Of a DNA stretch of 20,660 bases, positions 13,181 to 20,656 are shown piece by piece. How positions within the stretch are numbered: the stretch's first letter is position 1; each line of letters begins with the position of its first letter. This DNA is from JBCCFK01 sp965262315 (GTDB lineage: Bacteria; Actinomycetota; Acidimicrobiia; Acidimicrobiales; UBA8592): contig CBDHFJ010000173.1 of the NCBI GenBank assembly GCA_965262315.1, forward strand, positions 1 to 20,660, in the 5' to 3' direction. The notes beneath the pieces were generated by a model that ran no database searches, was not told the DNA's origin, and was given only the letters and a program-made list of their open reading frames with translations. The position numbers were made by a program, and so were the translations under genes.

Positions 13181-14377
13181 ATGGGATTCGACACGGGGCG
13201 TCTTGCACGAGTGACCGAGCTGGCCGAGCGCTACGTCGCCGACGGAAAGCTGGCCGGCGCACAGGTGCAGGTCGCGCAGAAGGGGGTGGTCGCACTACGG
13301 CACACGGTCGGGCTCGCCGACGTGGCCACCGAGCGGCCGCTGGCCGACGATGCCATCTATCGCATCTATTCGATGACGAAGCCCATCACCTCGGTGGCCC
13401 TCATGCAGCTGTACGAGCGGGGCCTGATGCTGCTGGAGGACCCGGTCGAGCGCCACCTGCCCGAGTTCGCGAACCCGCAGGTCTGGGTGGGCGGCAGCCT
13501 CACCCAGCCGCTCACCAGGCCCGCACAGACCGTGATGACGGTGAAGGACGTGTTGTGCCACACGTCGGGGCTCACCTACGGGTTCTTCTTCCAGAACAAC
13601 GTCGATGCGATGTATCGCGAGGACAACCTCGGCAACTTCGGCCTCCCGGAGGTGTCGCTGGAGGAGGCGATCGAGACGTTGGCATCCAAGCCGCTGGTGT
13701 TCGACCCCGGCACCGCGTGGAACTACTCGATGTCGACCGATGTCTGCGGCCGCCTGGTCGAGGTGATCTCGGGCCAGCCGCTCGACGAGTACATCGCCGA
13801 GCACATCACGGGCCCGCTCGGCATGGTCGACACGGCGTTCCACGTTCCCGAGGACAAGGCCCACCGCTTCACCACCCTGTACGTGACGACGCCCGGCTCG
13901 TTGCTGACCCCGATGGAGCCCTTCGACGCCAACCGGTACCTGCAGCCCCCCACCATGCTCTCCGGTGGCGGCGGCATGGTCGGCACGCTCGACGACTACC
14001 AGCGCTTCGCGGACATGCTGGTCAACGGCGGCCAGCTGGGCGGCAACCGCATCATCGGACGCAAGACCCTCGAGTACATGACGCTCAACCACCTGCCGGG
14101 AGGCAAGACGCTGAACGAGTTGGGGCAGTCGACGTTCTCCGAGGCCGTGATGAACGGGATGGGCTTCGGTCTCGGCTTCTCGAGCCTGGTGGACCCGGCA
14201 GCCAACGGCGCGATCGGCTCGTACGGCTCGTTCGCCTGGGGAGGTGCGGCGAGCACGGCGTTCTGGGTCGATCCGCTCGAGGAGGTGACCTGTGTGTTCA
14301 TGACGCAGTTCCTCCCGTCGAGCCACTATCCGATCCGGCGCGAGTTGGCCGCCACCGTCTACCAGGCGCTCGACTGA
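13181..14377 (+). CDS. Serine hydrolase, class C beta-lactamase/esterase family
   Basis: 398-residue protein of the beta-lactamase-related serine hydrolase family, which includes esterases such as EstB, lactonases and peptidases. The nucleophile motif SxxK is S64-M-T-K67 in YRIYSMTKPITS. The second motif has Tyr182 (WNYSMSTDVCGRL). The third motif region is probably FAWGGAASTAFWVDP near the C-terminus. VKDVLCHTSGLTYGF (121-135) is typical of the family. No signal peptide is visible, so a cytosolic carboxylesterase is more likely than a periplasmic or secreted beta-lactamase. The natural substrate cannot be told from sequence. The DsbA-like gene follows 39 bp after its stop on the same strand. 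Confidence 0.9.
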   Translation: MGFDTGRLARVTELAERYVADGKLAGAQVQVAQKGVVALRHTVGLADVATERPLADDAIYRIYSMTKPITSVALMQLYERGLMLLEDPVERHLPEFANPQVWVGGSLTQPLTRPAQTVMTVKDVLCHTSGLTYGFFFQNNVDAMYREDNLGNFGLPEVSLEEAIETLASKPLVFDPGTAWNYSMSTDVCGRLVEVISGQPLDEYIAEHITGPLGMVDTAFHVPEDKAHRFTTLYVTTPGSLLTPMEPFDANRYLQPPTMLSGGGGMVGTLDDYQRFADMLVNGGQLGGNRIIGRKTLEYMTLNHLPGGKTLNELGQSTFSEAVMNGMGFGLGFSSLVDPAANGAIGSYGSFAWGGAASTAFWVDPLEEVTCVFMTQFLPSSHYPIRRELAATVYQALD

Positions 14378-14404
14378 GGCCCGGCGCCGTTCCGTAGCGG
14401 GCGC

Positions 14405-14410
14405 TATCGT
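14405..14410 (+). promoter_or_regulatory. Putative -10 hexamer (TATCGT) for leaderless DsbA-like gene
   Basis: TATCGT lies 6 nt before the ATG at 14417, with no Shine-Dalgarno site. It fits the TANNNT form. Confidence 0.4.
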
Positions 14411-14416
14411 TCGGCC

Positions 14417-15142
14417 ATGGAGAAACCGACCGAGCTCGACTTCCACTTCGACGTCCTCTGCCCGTGGGCGTATCAGACCTCGCTCTGGATGCGCGACGTT
14501 CGCGACCAACTGGGACTGACGGTCAACTGGCGCTTCTTCAGCCTCGAAGAGGTCAACCGCAGGGAGGGCAAGAAGCACCCCTGGGAGCGCGAGTGGTCCT
14601 ATGGCTGGTCGATGATGCGGATCGGTGCCTATCTCCGTCGGATCGACATGAAGCACTGCGACGACTGGTACCTGGCGTCGGGCACGGCGCTGCACATGGA
14701 GGGCCGCAAGCCCCACGAGCCCGACGTCGCGAAGCACCTGGTGGAATCGATCGGGCTCGACGCGAGCTTGGTGGACGAGGCCATCGCGGACCCCACGACC
14801 CACGACGAGGTCAAGGCCGAGCACGAGAAGGTCATCAACGCCTCCGGATACGGCGTCCCCACGCTCTTCTTCCCGGGCCCCGACGGCGAGCAGACGATCT
14901 TCGGCCCGGTGCTGGTGAACCCGCCCACGGGCGACGCTGCACTCCGGCTGTGGGACGGCGTCTGCGCCTGGCTCGAGTTCCCCGAGCTCTACGAGATGCA
15001 GCGGCCGAAGACCAAGGCCGACGAGGTCAAGATCGCCGAGGTCTTCAAGCCCTACCTCGAGGCGCGCGACTGGGTGTCGATCAACCGGGGCAAGGAAGTC
15101 GCCATCACCGAAGAGGGCTTCAGCGTCGTCGGCGACACCTGA
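14417..15142 (+). CDS. DsbA-family thioredoxin-fold oxidoreductase with single-cysteine CPWA active site
   Basis: 241-residue cytosolic protein with the DsbA/FrnE-like fold: a thioredoxin core split by a helical insertion. The N-terminal strand FHFDVLCPWAYQTSLWM (9-25) carries the active-site position as Cys15-Pro-Trp-Ala18, so the second cysteine of CxxC is missing. The cis-proline loop GYGVPTLFF (144-152) is intact. Actinobacterial relatives include the mycothiol-dependent nitroreductase Rv2466c, whose motif starts with the same CPW. A one-cysteine version would work through mixed disulfides with a low-molecular-weight thiol rather than as a dithiol oxidase, an inference from chemistry. No signal peptide is present. 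The start lacks a Shine-Dalgarno site and has a -10-like hexamer 6 nt upstream. It converges with azlD, with 9 bp between stops. Confidence 0.85.
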   Translation: MEKPTELDFHFDVLCPWAYQTSLWMRDVRDQLGLTVNWRFFSLEEVNRREGKKHPWEREWSYGWSMMRIGAYLRRIDMKHCDDWYLASGTALHMEGRKPHEPDVAKHLVESIGLDASLVDEAIADPTTHDEVKAEHEKVINASGYGVPTLFFPGPDGEQTIFGPVLVNPPTGDAALRLWDGVCAWLEFPELYEMQRPKTKADEVKIAEVFKPYLEARDWVSINRGKEVAITEEGFSVVGDT

Positions 15143-15151
15143 CTCAGCTCG

Positions 15152-15460
15152 TCACGTCGCGGCGAGGACCAGCCAGTGGGCGGACATGCCCGCCGCCAGG
15201 GCGAGGCCGACGCTCTTCGTGCGCCACACCGCCAGTGCGGCCACCAGCGCGCCGACATGCCACGACGAGAACGACCGGGTGCCGCCGTCGTCGAGGAACA
15301 GGCTCTGGGCCACGATGGCTGCCAGCACGGCCGGGACGACCAGACGGAGGGCCTGCTCGACACGGACGGGGATCGTGACACCGGCGAGCACGGTCACCAG
15401 CGACGCTCGCATCAGGAACGTCCCGACCCCGACGATCACCACCTGCGCCAGCGGGCTCAT
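15152..15460 (-). CDS. azlD: AzlD-family branched-chain amino acid transport protein (small subunit)
   Basis: 102-residue integral membrane protein with three to four hydrophobic segments (VVIVGVGTFLMRASLVTVL; ALRLVVPAVLAAIVAQSLF; VGALVAALAVW; a C-terminal GLALAAGMSAHWLVL). Size and the early GxGTFLxR motif are typical of AzlD. With AzlC it forms an exporter for branched-chain amino acids or related compounds such as azaleucine. Its ATG overlaps the azlC stop (ATGA), showing an obligatory pair with translational coupling. The longer in-frame frame upstream is a shadow inside azlC. Confidence 0.88.
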   Translation of the reverse strand: MSPLAQVVIVGVGTFLMRASLVTVLAGVTIPVRVEQALRLVVPAVLAAIVAQSLFLDDGGTRSFSSWHVGALVAALAVWRTKSVGLALAAGMSAHWLVLAAT

Positions 15461-16140
15461 CGGTCGACCGCCATGCCCGCGGCGACACCCACCGCAGCGC
15501 CGATGAGCAGACCGGTCGAGTTGGGCGCGTCGCGGGCCAGCAGCGAGACCGCACCGCCGACGATCGCGGCGACGAGGCGGGCTCGATCCCGGATCGACGG
15601 GATGAGCAGGCAGATGAACGTCAAGGGCACGGCGAACCCCAGTTCCCAGCTCATCGGGATCGACGCGCCGAAGACGATGCCGAGCCAGGTCGTCACCATC
15701 CACGTCACGAAGAGCGGTATGGCCGCGCCGAGGTAGTACCAGCGTCGTGCCACCGGATCCCGCTCGGTCTCGTTGTAGAGCAGCGACACGCCGCTGGCCT
15801 GATCGGTCATGAGGTACGCCAGCGGCAGCCGCCACGACGCGGGGTACTGCGAGAACGACGGGGCCAGCGCTCCGGAGTACATGACGAACCGCAGGTTGAT
15901 GACGAGGGCCGTGCTGACTGCGGTGATCCAGGCGGCATCGTCGGCGATGAGGTCGATGAGCGCGAGCTGCGCAGCGGCAGCGAACACGAGCGTCGACGCC
16001 AGGCCGCCGAGCCAGTCATCGACCGCGACCTCCGAGACCGTCACGCCGTAGACGAGTCCGAGCGGGAACAACACCGCGGTCAACGGCAGGATGTCTCGAG
16101 CGCCCTGCTTCGCGGCGCGTCGCTCGACGGTCTCGGTCAT
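15457..16140 (-). CDS. azlC: AzlC-family branched-chain amino acid exporter (large subunit)
   Basis: 227-residue membrane protein, normal AzlC length. Family marks: GARDILPLTAVLFPLGLVYGVTV (13-35), then FAAAAQLALIDLIADDAAW near residues 54-72, INLRFVMYSGALAPSF, and LAYLMTDQASGVSLLYNE, followed by further membrane helices and a glycine/alanine-rich C-terminal helix. It would export branched-chain amino acids or analogues with AzlD. No Lrp-type regulator gene sits next to it. The ATG at 16140 has no Shine-Dalgarno site on its strand, but GACACT lies 7 nt upstream. It is divergent from the P450 pair by 140 bp. Confidence 0.92.
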   Translation of the reverse strand: MTETVERRAAKQGARDILPLTAVLFPLGLVYGVTVSEVAVDDWLGGLASTLVFAAAAQLALIDLIADDAAWITAVSTALVINLRFVMYSGALAPSFSQYPASWRLPLAYLMTDQASGVSLLYNETERDPVARRWYYLGAAIPLFVTWMVTTWLGIVFGASIPMSWELGFAVPLTFICLLIPSIRDRARLVAAIVGGAVSLLARDAPNSTGLLIGAAVGVAAGMAVDR

Positions 16141-16147
16141 CGGAGGG

Positions 16148-16153
16148 AGTGTC
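16148..16153 (-). promoter_or_regulatory. Putative -10 hexamer (GACACT, minus strand) for leaderless azlC
   Basis: Located 7 nt before the azlC ATG on the minus strand. It is similar to the CACACT copies before the MOSC, HyuA-like and glnS genes. Confidence 0.35.
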
Positions 16154-16251
16154 GCCGAAGATCCGTCGGCTCGCGCCGAATTCCGGCGCCGTGAGCTCGA
16201 GAAGGCCGACCGGGAGGGGTGACCGCTCCGGTCGGCGGCCGTCCGCCCAGC

Positions 16252-16257
16252 TACGCT
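16252..16257 (+). promoter_or_regulatory. Putative -10 hexamer (TACGCT) of the P450 operon
   Basis: TACGCT followed by CG is 23 nt before the ATG at 16281. A leader from near 16264 would include the AGGGGGTGA ribosome site at 16269-16277. Confidence 0.4.
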
Positions 16258-16280
16258 CGGCCGCAACCAGGGGGTGACCG

Positions 16281-17726
16281 ATGCCGAATCCGTTCGACGC
16301 CGTCCTCGGCGACACCATCGAGCTCGACAGTGAGGACACGGGGGGCCGGAAGCGGTTCCCGCTGATGCCGGTCGGCGAAGCCGTCGACATGGGACATGCG
16401 CCCGACGGGACGCCGCTGTTCGATCCGCGGATCTTCGACAGCCTCGAGTTCGGTCGGAACCCGTATCCGTACTACCGGATCCTCCGAGACCACTACCCGG
16501 TGTTCCACGACAAGCTCCACAACGCGTACTACGTGACGCGCTACCAGGACATCGCCGACTGCTACTTCGACGAGGTGGGCTTCAACACCATCCCCAAGGG
16601 GTCGTCGTCGGGGGTGTTGGGCAACACCCAGCTGGAGCTGAGCGGTATCGAGCATCGGCGCCGGCGCAACATCTACGGCCGCCACCTGGTGGGAGCAGCC
16701 CTGACGAAGCGCCTGCACGCACTGCGCGAGATCGCGCAGGAACTGATCGACGAGTGGTGGGCTCCGGACAATCCGAAGGGCGTCGAGATCGACCGCGCCG
16801 CCGGCACCGCGACGCTCGAACTCGGCAAGGCGTTCGCGAACGAGTTCCCGATCTCGGTGGTGGCCCAGGTGCTCGGGATTCCCCAGGACGCGCGGCAGCA
16901 GTTCACCTGGTGGTACGACGCGATGATGAGCGGGCTCGGCGGCTCCGACACGCACCACGACGGGTTGGTGGCCCGCCAGGACCTCGAGGAGTACGTCGAG
17001 TCGCTGGTCGAGGAGCGGCGTGCCGCCCCGACGTACCTCCACGACGAGGACGGCAACGAGATCTGCATGGACATCATCTCCGAGCTGTGCACGTCGGAGA
17101 TCGACGGCGACGTCATGTCCACCGAGGAGATCACCTCGTTCATCGCGTTGGTCGTGGGTGGCGGCGGCGAGACCACGCGCGGAGCGATCATGAACCTCTG
17201 GTACCTGCTGCTCCAGCACCCCGAGCAGTGGTCGGCGGTCCAGGCCGATCCGAGCCTGTGGACACCGGCCTTCGACGAGATGCTGCGCCACTCGACCTCG
17301 ATCGGAGGTCAGCCCCGCCACAACACCTTCGACATCGAGATGCACGGTGTGACGATCCCGGCCGGATCGTTGATGCACATGGTCGACGTGTCGGCCAACC
17401 ACGACGACCGGGTCTTCAAGGATCCCGAGGTGTTCGACATCTTCCGCGAGGATCTCTACACCGGAAAGATCCTGCGTTCGGGCTACAAGGGCGAGGGCAA
17501 GTGCAGCCACATGGCGTTCGGCATCGGACCCCACCTGTGCCCAGGAGCGTGGATCAGCCAACAGGAGGGGATCATCGGCTCGGAGATCCTCCAACCGGTG
17601 CTCGGCAACGTCCGGATCGCCGAGGACAGGATGCCGAAGGACATCGACGAGGTGTCGTTGGCGCCGATCGGGCTCGGCTCGATCCGCGAGCTGTGGCTCA
17701 CCTTCGATCTCCCTGAAGGCGTGTAG
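16281..17726 (+). CDS. Cytochrome P450
   Basis: 481-residue soluble heme monooxygenase. The full set of P450 signatures is present: C-helix GIEHRRRRNIYGRHL with H125 and R129; I-helix oxygen-activation motif GGGGETT at 293-299; K-helix ExxR as E333-M-L-R336; and the heme-binding loop FGIGPHLCPG at 413-422 with axial ligand Cys420. No membrane anchor is seen, typical of bacterial class I P450s that need separate ferredoxin and reductase; none is in the window. It is somewhat longer than the usual ~400-residue bacterial P450 because of an N-terminal extension of about 40 residues and a long F-G region insert. The substrate is unknown. The stop overlaps the next start by one base (TAGTG), so it is co-translated with the degenerate homologue. 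Confidence 0.95.
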   Translation: MPNPFDAVLGDTIELDSEDTGGRKRFPLMPVGEAVDMGHAPDGTPLFDPRIFDSLEFGRNPYPYYRILRDHYPVFHDKLHNAYYVTRYQDIADCYFDEVGFNTIPKGSSSGVLGNTQLELSGIEHRRRRNIYGRHLVGAALTKRLHALREIAQELIDEWWAPDNPKGVEIDRAAGTATLELGKAFANEFPISVVAQVLGIPQDARQQFTWWYDAMMSGLGGSDTHHDGLVARQDLEEYVESLVEERRAAPTYLHDEDGNEICMDIISELCTSEIDGDVMSTEEITSFIALVVGGGGETTRGAIMNLWYLLLQHPEQWSAVQADPSLWTPAFDEMLRHSTSIGGQPRHNTFDIEMHGVTIPAGSLMHMVDVSANHDDRVFKDPEVFDIFREDLYTGKILRSGYKGEGKCSHMAFGIGPHLCPGAWISQQEGIIGSEILQPVLGNVRIAEDRMPKDIDEVSLAPIGLGSIRELWLTFDLPEGV

Positions 17727-19024
17727 TGGCTGACGAAGCGTACGAGCACGAACACGACGACGAGCCGCTTCCCGCGGCCGGGTATCGGACCTATGAGGTG
17801 TACCAGCGTGAGCGGGTGGGCGAGACCACAAACCTGCTGAAGCCTCGCGAGCTGATCTCCGACGAGATGCTCACCGAGCCCGAGCGCCTGCTCACGATCC
17901 TGCGCGAGAACTACCCGTGCTACCGGGACTGGGTGGGCAACCGGTTCTGGATCACCCGCTACGACGACGTGACCTCGGTGTTCGCCGACGAGGCCAACTA
18001 CGAGACTCGTTCGAAGCGCTGGTTCTACGGGCGCCCCGACCTGGGCCGCGACCTCGGTTCGGAGCTCCCGGTGTTGTGGGCGTGGGCCAACTCGATCGAC
18101 GCCGCGCTCGAAGGGGTGGTCGGGCGCGTCCTGGACGAGCTCGGCGACACGGTCGATCTGGCCACCGAGTTCGCGGCACGGCTCCCGCTGGAGCTGTGGG
18201 GCGCCGCCCTCGACCTGCCTGCCGACGATCTGGCCGCCTTCTCGGCCCGGTACTGGCGCATGCAGCGGGGCTGGCTGTGGGATGCCCCGGACCAGCTCGA
18301 TGGGCTCGCTGCGTTCGATGAGCTGGTCACCTACTTCGAGCCACTGCTCGAGGCCCGGCGGGGGAGCGGTGGTGACGACCTCGTCACGGCGGTGGCCGAC
18401 CTCGAGCTACCCGACTCGCCTGGCACGGCCGCCGACCTCGTCGCCACGATCCTGGAAGCCGACCACGAGACGCTCCACGGAGGGTTGGCCAACCTCTGGT
18501 ACCTCCTGTTGACCAACCCCGATCAGCTGGGCTTGGTACAGGACGAGCCGCGTCTGATGAAGTTCGCCTGGCTGGAAGCGCTCCGACACTCGCCACCGGT
18601 GACGGCGGCACAGCGGTTCGCTCGCCACGAGGTCGAACGGTTCGGCCGTCTGATCCCGGGAGGCGGCTTGGTTCACTGCTCGGCGCTCGCTGCCAATCGC
18701 GATCCGCGCGCCTTCGCCGAGCCCGACGCGTTCCTGGTGACGCGCAAGGACCTGTGTCAGCGCGAGCCGCGCGGCCAGTACCGCGCCGACGGCCTGCCAT
18801 CGGGCATCTCGTTCGGGACGGGCCCGCCGTCGATCCACCCGGCGGTGCCCAAGGAGCGCCCGCGCTCGACCTACGCGCTGACCCGCGACGTCGCCGTGGC
18901 CGCGTCACACGCACTGCTGGAACGACGACCCGACATGGTCCTCGCCCCCGGAGCCGAACCGGTCCTGCGTTCACTGCGGCTGGGCGAGATGCGGACCTGC
19001 TGGTCGCTGCCTGCCGTCGGCTGA
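17726..19024 (+). CDS. Cytochrome P450-like protein lacking the heme-ligand cysteine
   Basis: 432-residue P450-fold homologue. Retained: K-helix ExxR (E284-A-L-R287), an I-helix with ILEADHETLHGGLANLWYLLL (242-262) that keeps the E-T pair, and the meander end ISFGTGP. Lost: the canonical FGxGxHxCxG loop reads FGTGPPSIHP (363-372), so the ligand cysteine aligns with Ile370 and the His with Pro368. The C-helix HxxxR that contacts heme propionates is also absent. It should not bind heme-thiolate and is unlikely to be a monooxygenase on its own. Because the frame is intact and overlaps the catalytic P450 gene by one base (GTG at 17726), it is more likely a retained partner than debris. A helper role in the manner of P450-like auxiliary proteins for glycosyltransferases, or a heterodimer subunit, is possible. 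Confidence 0.88.
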   Translation: MADEAYEHEHDDEPLPAAGYRTYEVYQRERVGETTNLLKPRELISDEMLTEPERLLTILRENYPCYRDWVGNRFWITRYDDVTSVFADEANYETRSKRWFYGRPDLGRDLGSELPVLWAWANSIDAALEGVVGRVLDELGDTVDLATEFAARLPLELWGAALDLPADDLAAFSARYWRMQRGWLWDAPDQLDGLAAFDELVTYFEPLLEARRGSGGDDLVTAVADLELPDSPGTAADLVATILEADHETLHGGLANLWYLLLTNPDQLGLVQDEPRLMKFAWLEALRHSPPVTAAQRFARHEVERFGRLIPGGGLVHCSALAANRDPRAFAEPDAFLVTRKDLCQREPRGQYRADGLPSGISFGTGPPSIHPAVPKERPRSTYALTRDVAVAASHALLERRPDMVLAPGAEPVLRSLRLGEMRTCWSLPAVG

Positions 19025-19057
19025 GTCGAGTGCTCGATACGAGCCCGCACGTCTCAG

Positions 19058-19099
19058 GATTTGTGAAGGGTTCCCGGCTCCGGGAACCCTTCACAAATC
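19058..19099. terminator. Perfect 20-bp inverted repeat, probable bidirectional terminator
   Basis: Arms 19058-19077 and 19080-19099 are exact reverse complements separated by CT (19078-19079). The hairpin sits 33 bp after the P450-like stop and 34 bp from the stop of the convergent oxygenase, almost at the centre. No T-run follows on either strand, so it is a strong hairpin without the classical U-tract, which is common for actinobacterial terminators. An operator or repeat element is an alternative. Confidence 0.65.
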
Positions 19100-19133
19100 A
19101 CCAGGAGCGTGACGAGTTGATGGGGTAGCCGGC

Positions 19134-20090
19134 TCAGCCACCGGTCGACGCGGCGTCGAACTTCGACGCGAGCCAGGGACCGGCGAGCACGGGATCGTGT
19201 CGCGCTGCCTCGCCCGCCGGAACGCACGTGGGGATGGCCTCGATGCGAGCGTCCCAGTTCGGCTGGTGGAAGAACGCGAGCGACTGGCGTCGTTCGGTGG
19301 CCGCCACGTCGTCATCGGGGATCGCCACCCGGTGCCGGGTGCTGCGCCATCGGTCGTTGGTCCAGCGCTGCATCATGTCGCCCAGGTTGACCACGAAGCC
19401 GTCCTCGATCGGCTGCACGGGCACCCAGGTGTCGTCGGCCCGCAGCACCTCAAGCCCACCGGTGCCCGGTCCCGGAAGCAGCACCGTGAGGGTGCCGTAG
19501 TCGCTGTGCTCACCGGCGCGGAGCTGGTGGGGCAGGGCCGAGGCACCGAGCGGCGGGTAGTTGAGGCCGCGGAGGGCGGACAGGTGCCGGTCGACCGCGA
19601 CGAGGAAGAGCTCGGGCTCGACCTGCAGGGCACGGGCCATGAGGACGAGGAGCCGGTCGCTCAGCGCCGTCATCGCGTCGTAGTACGCCTCCCATGCCGC
19701 CCGGAGCTCGGGCAGCGCATCGGGCCAGATCCGCTCCACCCCGCCGAACCGGCCGGTGCCGTCGGCGTGGTCGCGCGGCGGCGCGATGTTGAAGCTCTCC
19801 TTGATGTCGGGTGGCGTTTCGATCCCGAGCGAGGCTGCGAGCGCCTCTTGGCCGGCCGGGAAGTAGCCGTAGGGGTGGTGCTCCTCGGTCGGGTGCCGCG
19901 CCGCCAGCTTCTGCTGGAGCGGAAGCTCGAAGAACCGCTCGGTGAGCGACCACGCGTCGTCGATGATCTGCGGGTCGACATCGTGCCCGACGACGACGAA
20001 GAACCCGATCTCGCGGCAGATGTCGTCGATCCCTGGCGCCAGCGCCTCCGGCGTCATGGTGAGATCGACGATGGGCAACGACATGGTCAC
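19134..20090 (-). CDS. Isopenicillin-N-synthase-like Fe(II)/2-oxoglutarate oxygenase
   Basis: 318-residue soluble oxygenase of the IPNS/gibberellin-oxidase-like family. The N-terminal DIOX_N-type segment begins LPIVDLT (5-11) and includes EIGFFVVVGHDVD (27-39). The Fe2OG core has H195-x-D197 in GEHSDYGTLTVL and His253 in STRHRV. The co-substrate motif RxS is R268-Q-S270 followed by LAFFHQPNWD. NYPPL (177-181) and GDMMQRWTNDRWRSTRHRV are typical. It would use 2-oxoglutarate, O2 and iron to oxidise a small molecule; the substrate is unknown. The GTG at 20090 overlaps the upstream stop (GTGA). An ATG two codons later (20084) is an equally good start. It is co-transcribed with the DUF2087 regulator. 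Confidence 0.9.
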   Translation of the reverse strand: MTMSLPIVDLTMTPEALAPGIDDICREIGFFVVVGHDVDPQIIDDAWSLTERFFELPLQQKLAARHPTEEHHPYGYFPAGQEALAASLGIETPPDIKESFNIAPPRDHADGTGRFGGVERIWPDALPELRAAWEAYYDAMTALSDRLLVLMARALQVEPELFLVAVDRHLSALRGLNYPPLGASALPHQLRAGEHSDYGTLTVLLPGPGTGGLEVLRADDTWVPVQPIEDGFVVNLGDMMQRWTNDRWRSTRHRVAIPDDDVAATERRQSLAFFHQPNWDARIEAIPTCVPAGEAARHDPVLAGPWLASKFDAASTGG

Positions 20091-20656
20091 ACGGTCCCGC
20101 CGCTGCGCCAGTACTCGCCGTCCGCTCGGTCCAGGAAGCCGAAGTCCACCATGTCGCGGCGCAGGGTCGCGGTGTCCGCGTGGATCTCGCTGAGCGACGC
20201 GTTGACCTGCTTCTCGGTGTAGCGCTCACCGGGCTCGAATCGCTGGGCGATGTGGTCCAGCACCACGAGCCGCTTCGACTCCTTGGTGGGCAGGTGCACG
20301 AGGCGACCGTCCAGGAACGCCTGATCGAGGATCCTGGCGACCTCCGCCGGCGCGTCTGGGTGCGCGGACGGCCGGGGCTCCGGTGCCGATGCCCGGGCAG
20401 CGAGGGCGAATGCCTGCTCCAGCAGCACGAGTGTTCCGTCGGCGCCGCGCTCGACCAGGCCCGCGGCCTCGAGCCGGCTGACCGCCTCGACGACCTCACG
20501 CAGACGCATGGCGGTCCGGTCGACGAGGTCGTCGGTGGTGTCGGCCCCCAGTACGAGCGCGGCAACGACCCGCCGCCGATCCTCGTCAGCGAGCAGCCGC
20601 ACGAGCGTGGCCGCATCGAGCGCGTTCAAGCTCCCTCCACGGGTAGGTGCGGGCAT
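20087..20656 (-). CDS. Winged-helix regulator with DUF2087 domain
   Basis: 189-residue cytosolic protein. Residues 15-75 form an ArsR-like winged helix (LVRLLADEDRRRVVAALVLG, then TTDDLVDRTAMRLREVVEAVSRLEAAGLVER). A Pro-rich linker (90-103) leads to a DUF2087 domain at 116-185 (LPTKESKRLVVLDHIAQRF, YTEKQVNASLSEIHAD, LRRDMVDFGFLDR), where the basic C-terminal part is thought to bind nucleic acid. It probably regulates itself and the overlapping 2-oxoglutarate oxygenase. The ATG at 20656 is 4 bp from the window edge, so its promoter cannot be seen. A TTG at 20629 preceded by GGAGGG is an alternative start that would fit the domain boundary well. Confidence 0.85.
   Translation of the reverse strand: MPAPTRGGSLNALDAATLVRLLADEDRRRVVAALVLGADTTDDLVDRTAMRLREVVEAVSRLEAAGLVERGADGTLVLLEQAFALAARASAPEPRPSAHPDAPAEVARILDQAFLDGRLVHLPTKESKRLVVLDHIAQRFEPGERYTEKQVNASLSEIHADTATLRRDMVDFGFLDRADGEYWRSGGTV

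Noticed and set aside
13295..14824. 509-codon minus-strand frame opposite the serine hydrolase and DsbA-like genes
   Set aside because: It spans two well-supported plus-strand genes and their spacer and has no recognisable domain.
16251..17831. 526-codon minus-strand frame opposite the first P450
   Set aside because: Antisense shadow; all P450 motifs are on the plus strand.
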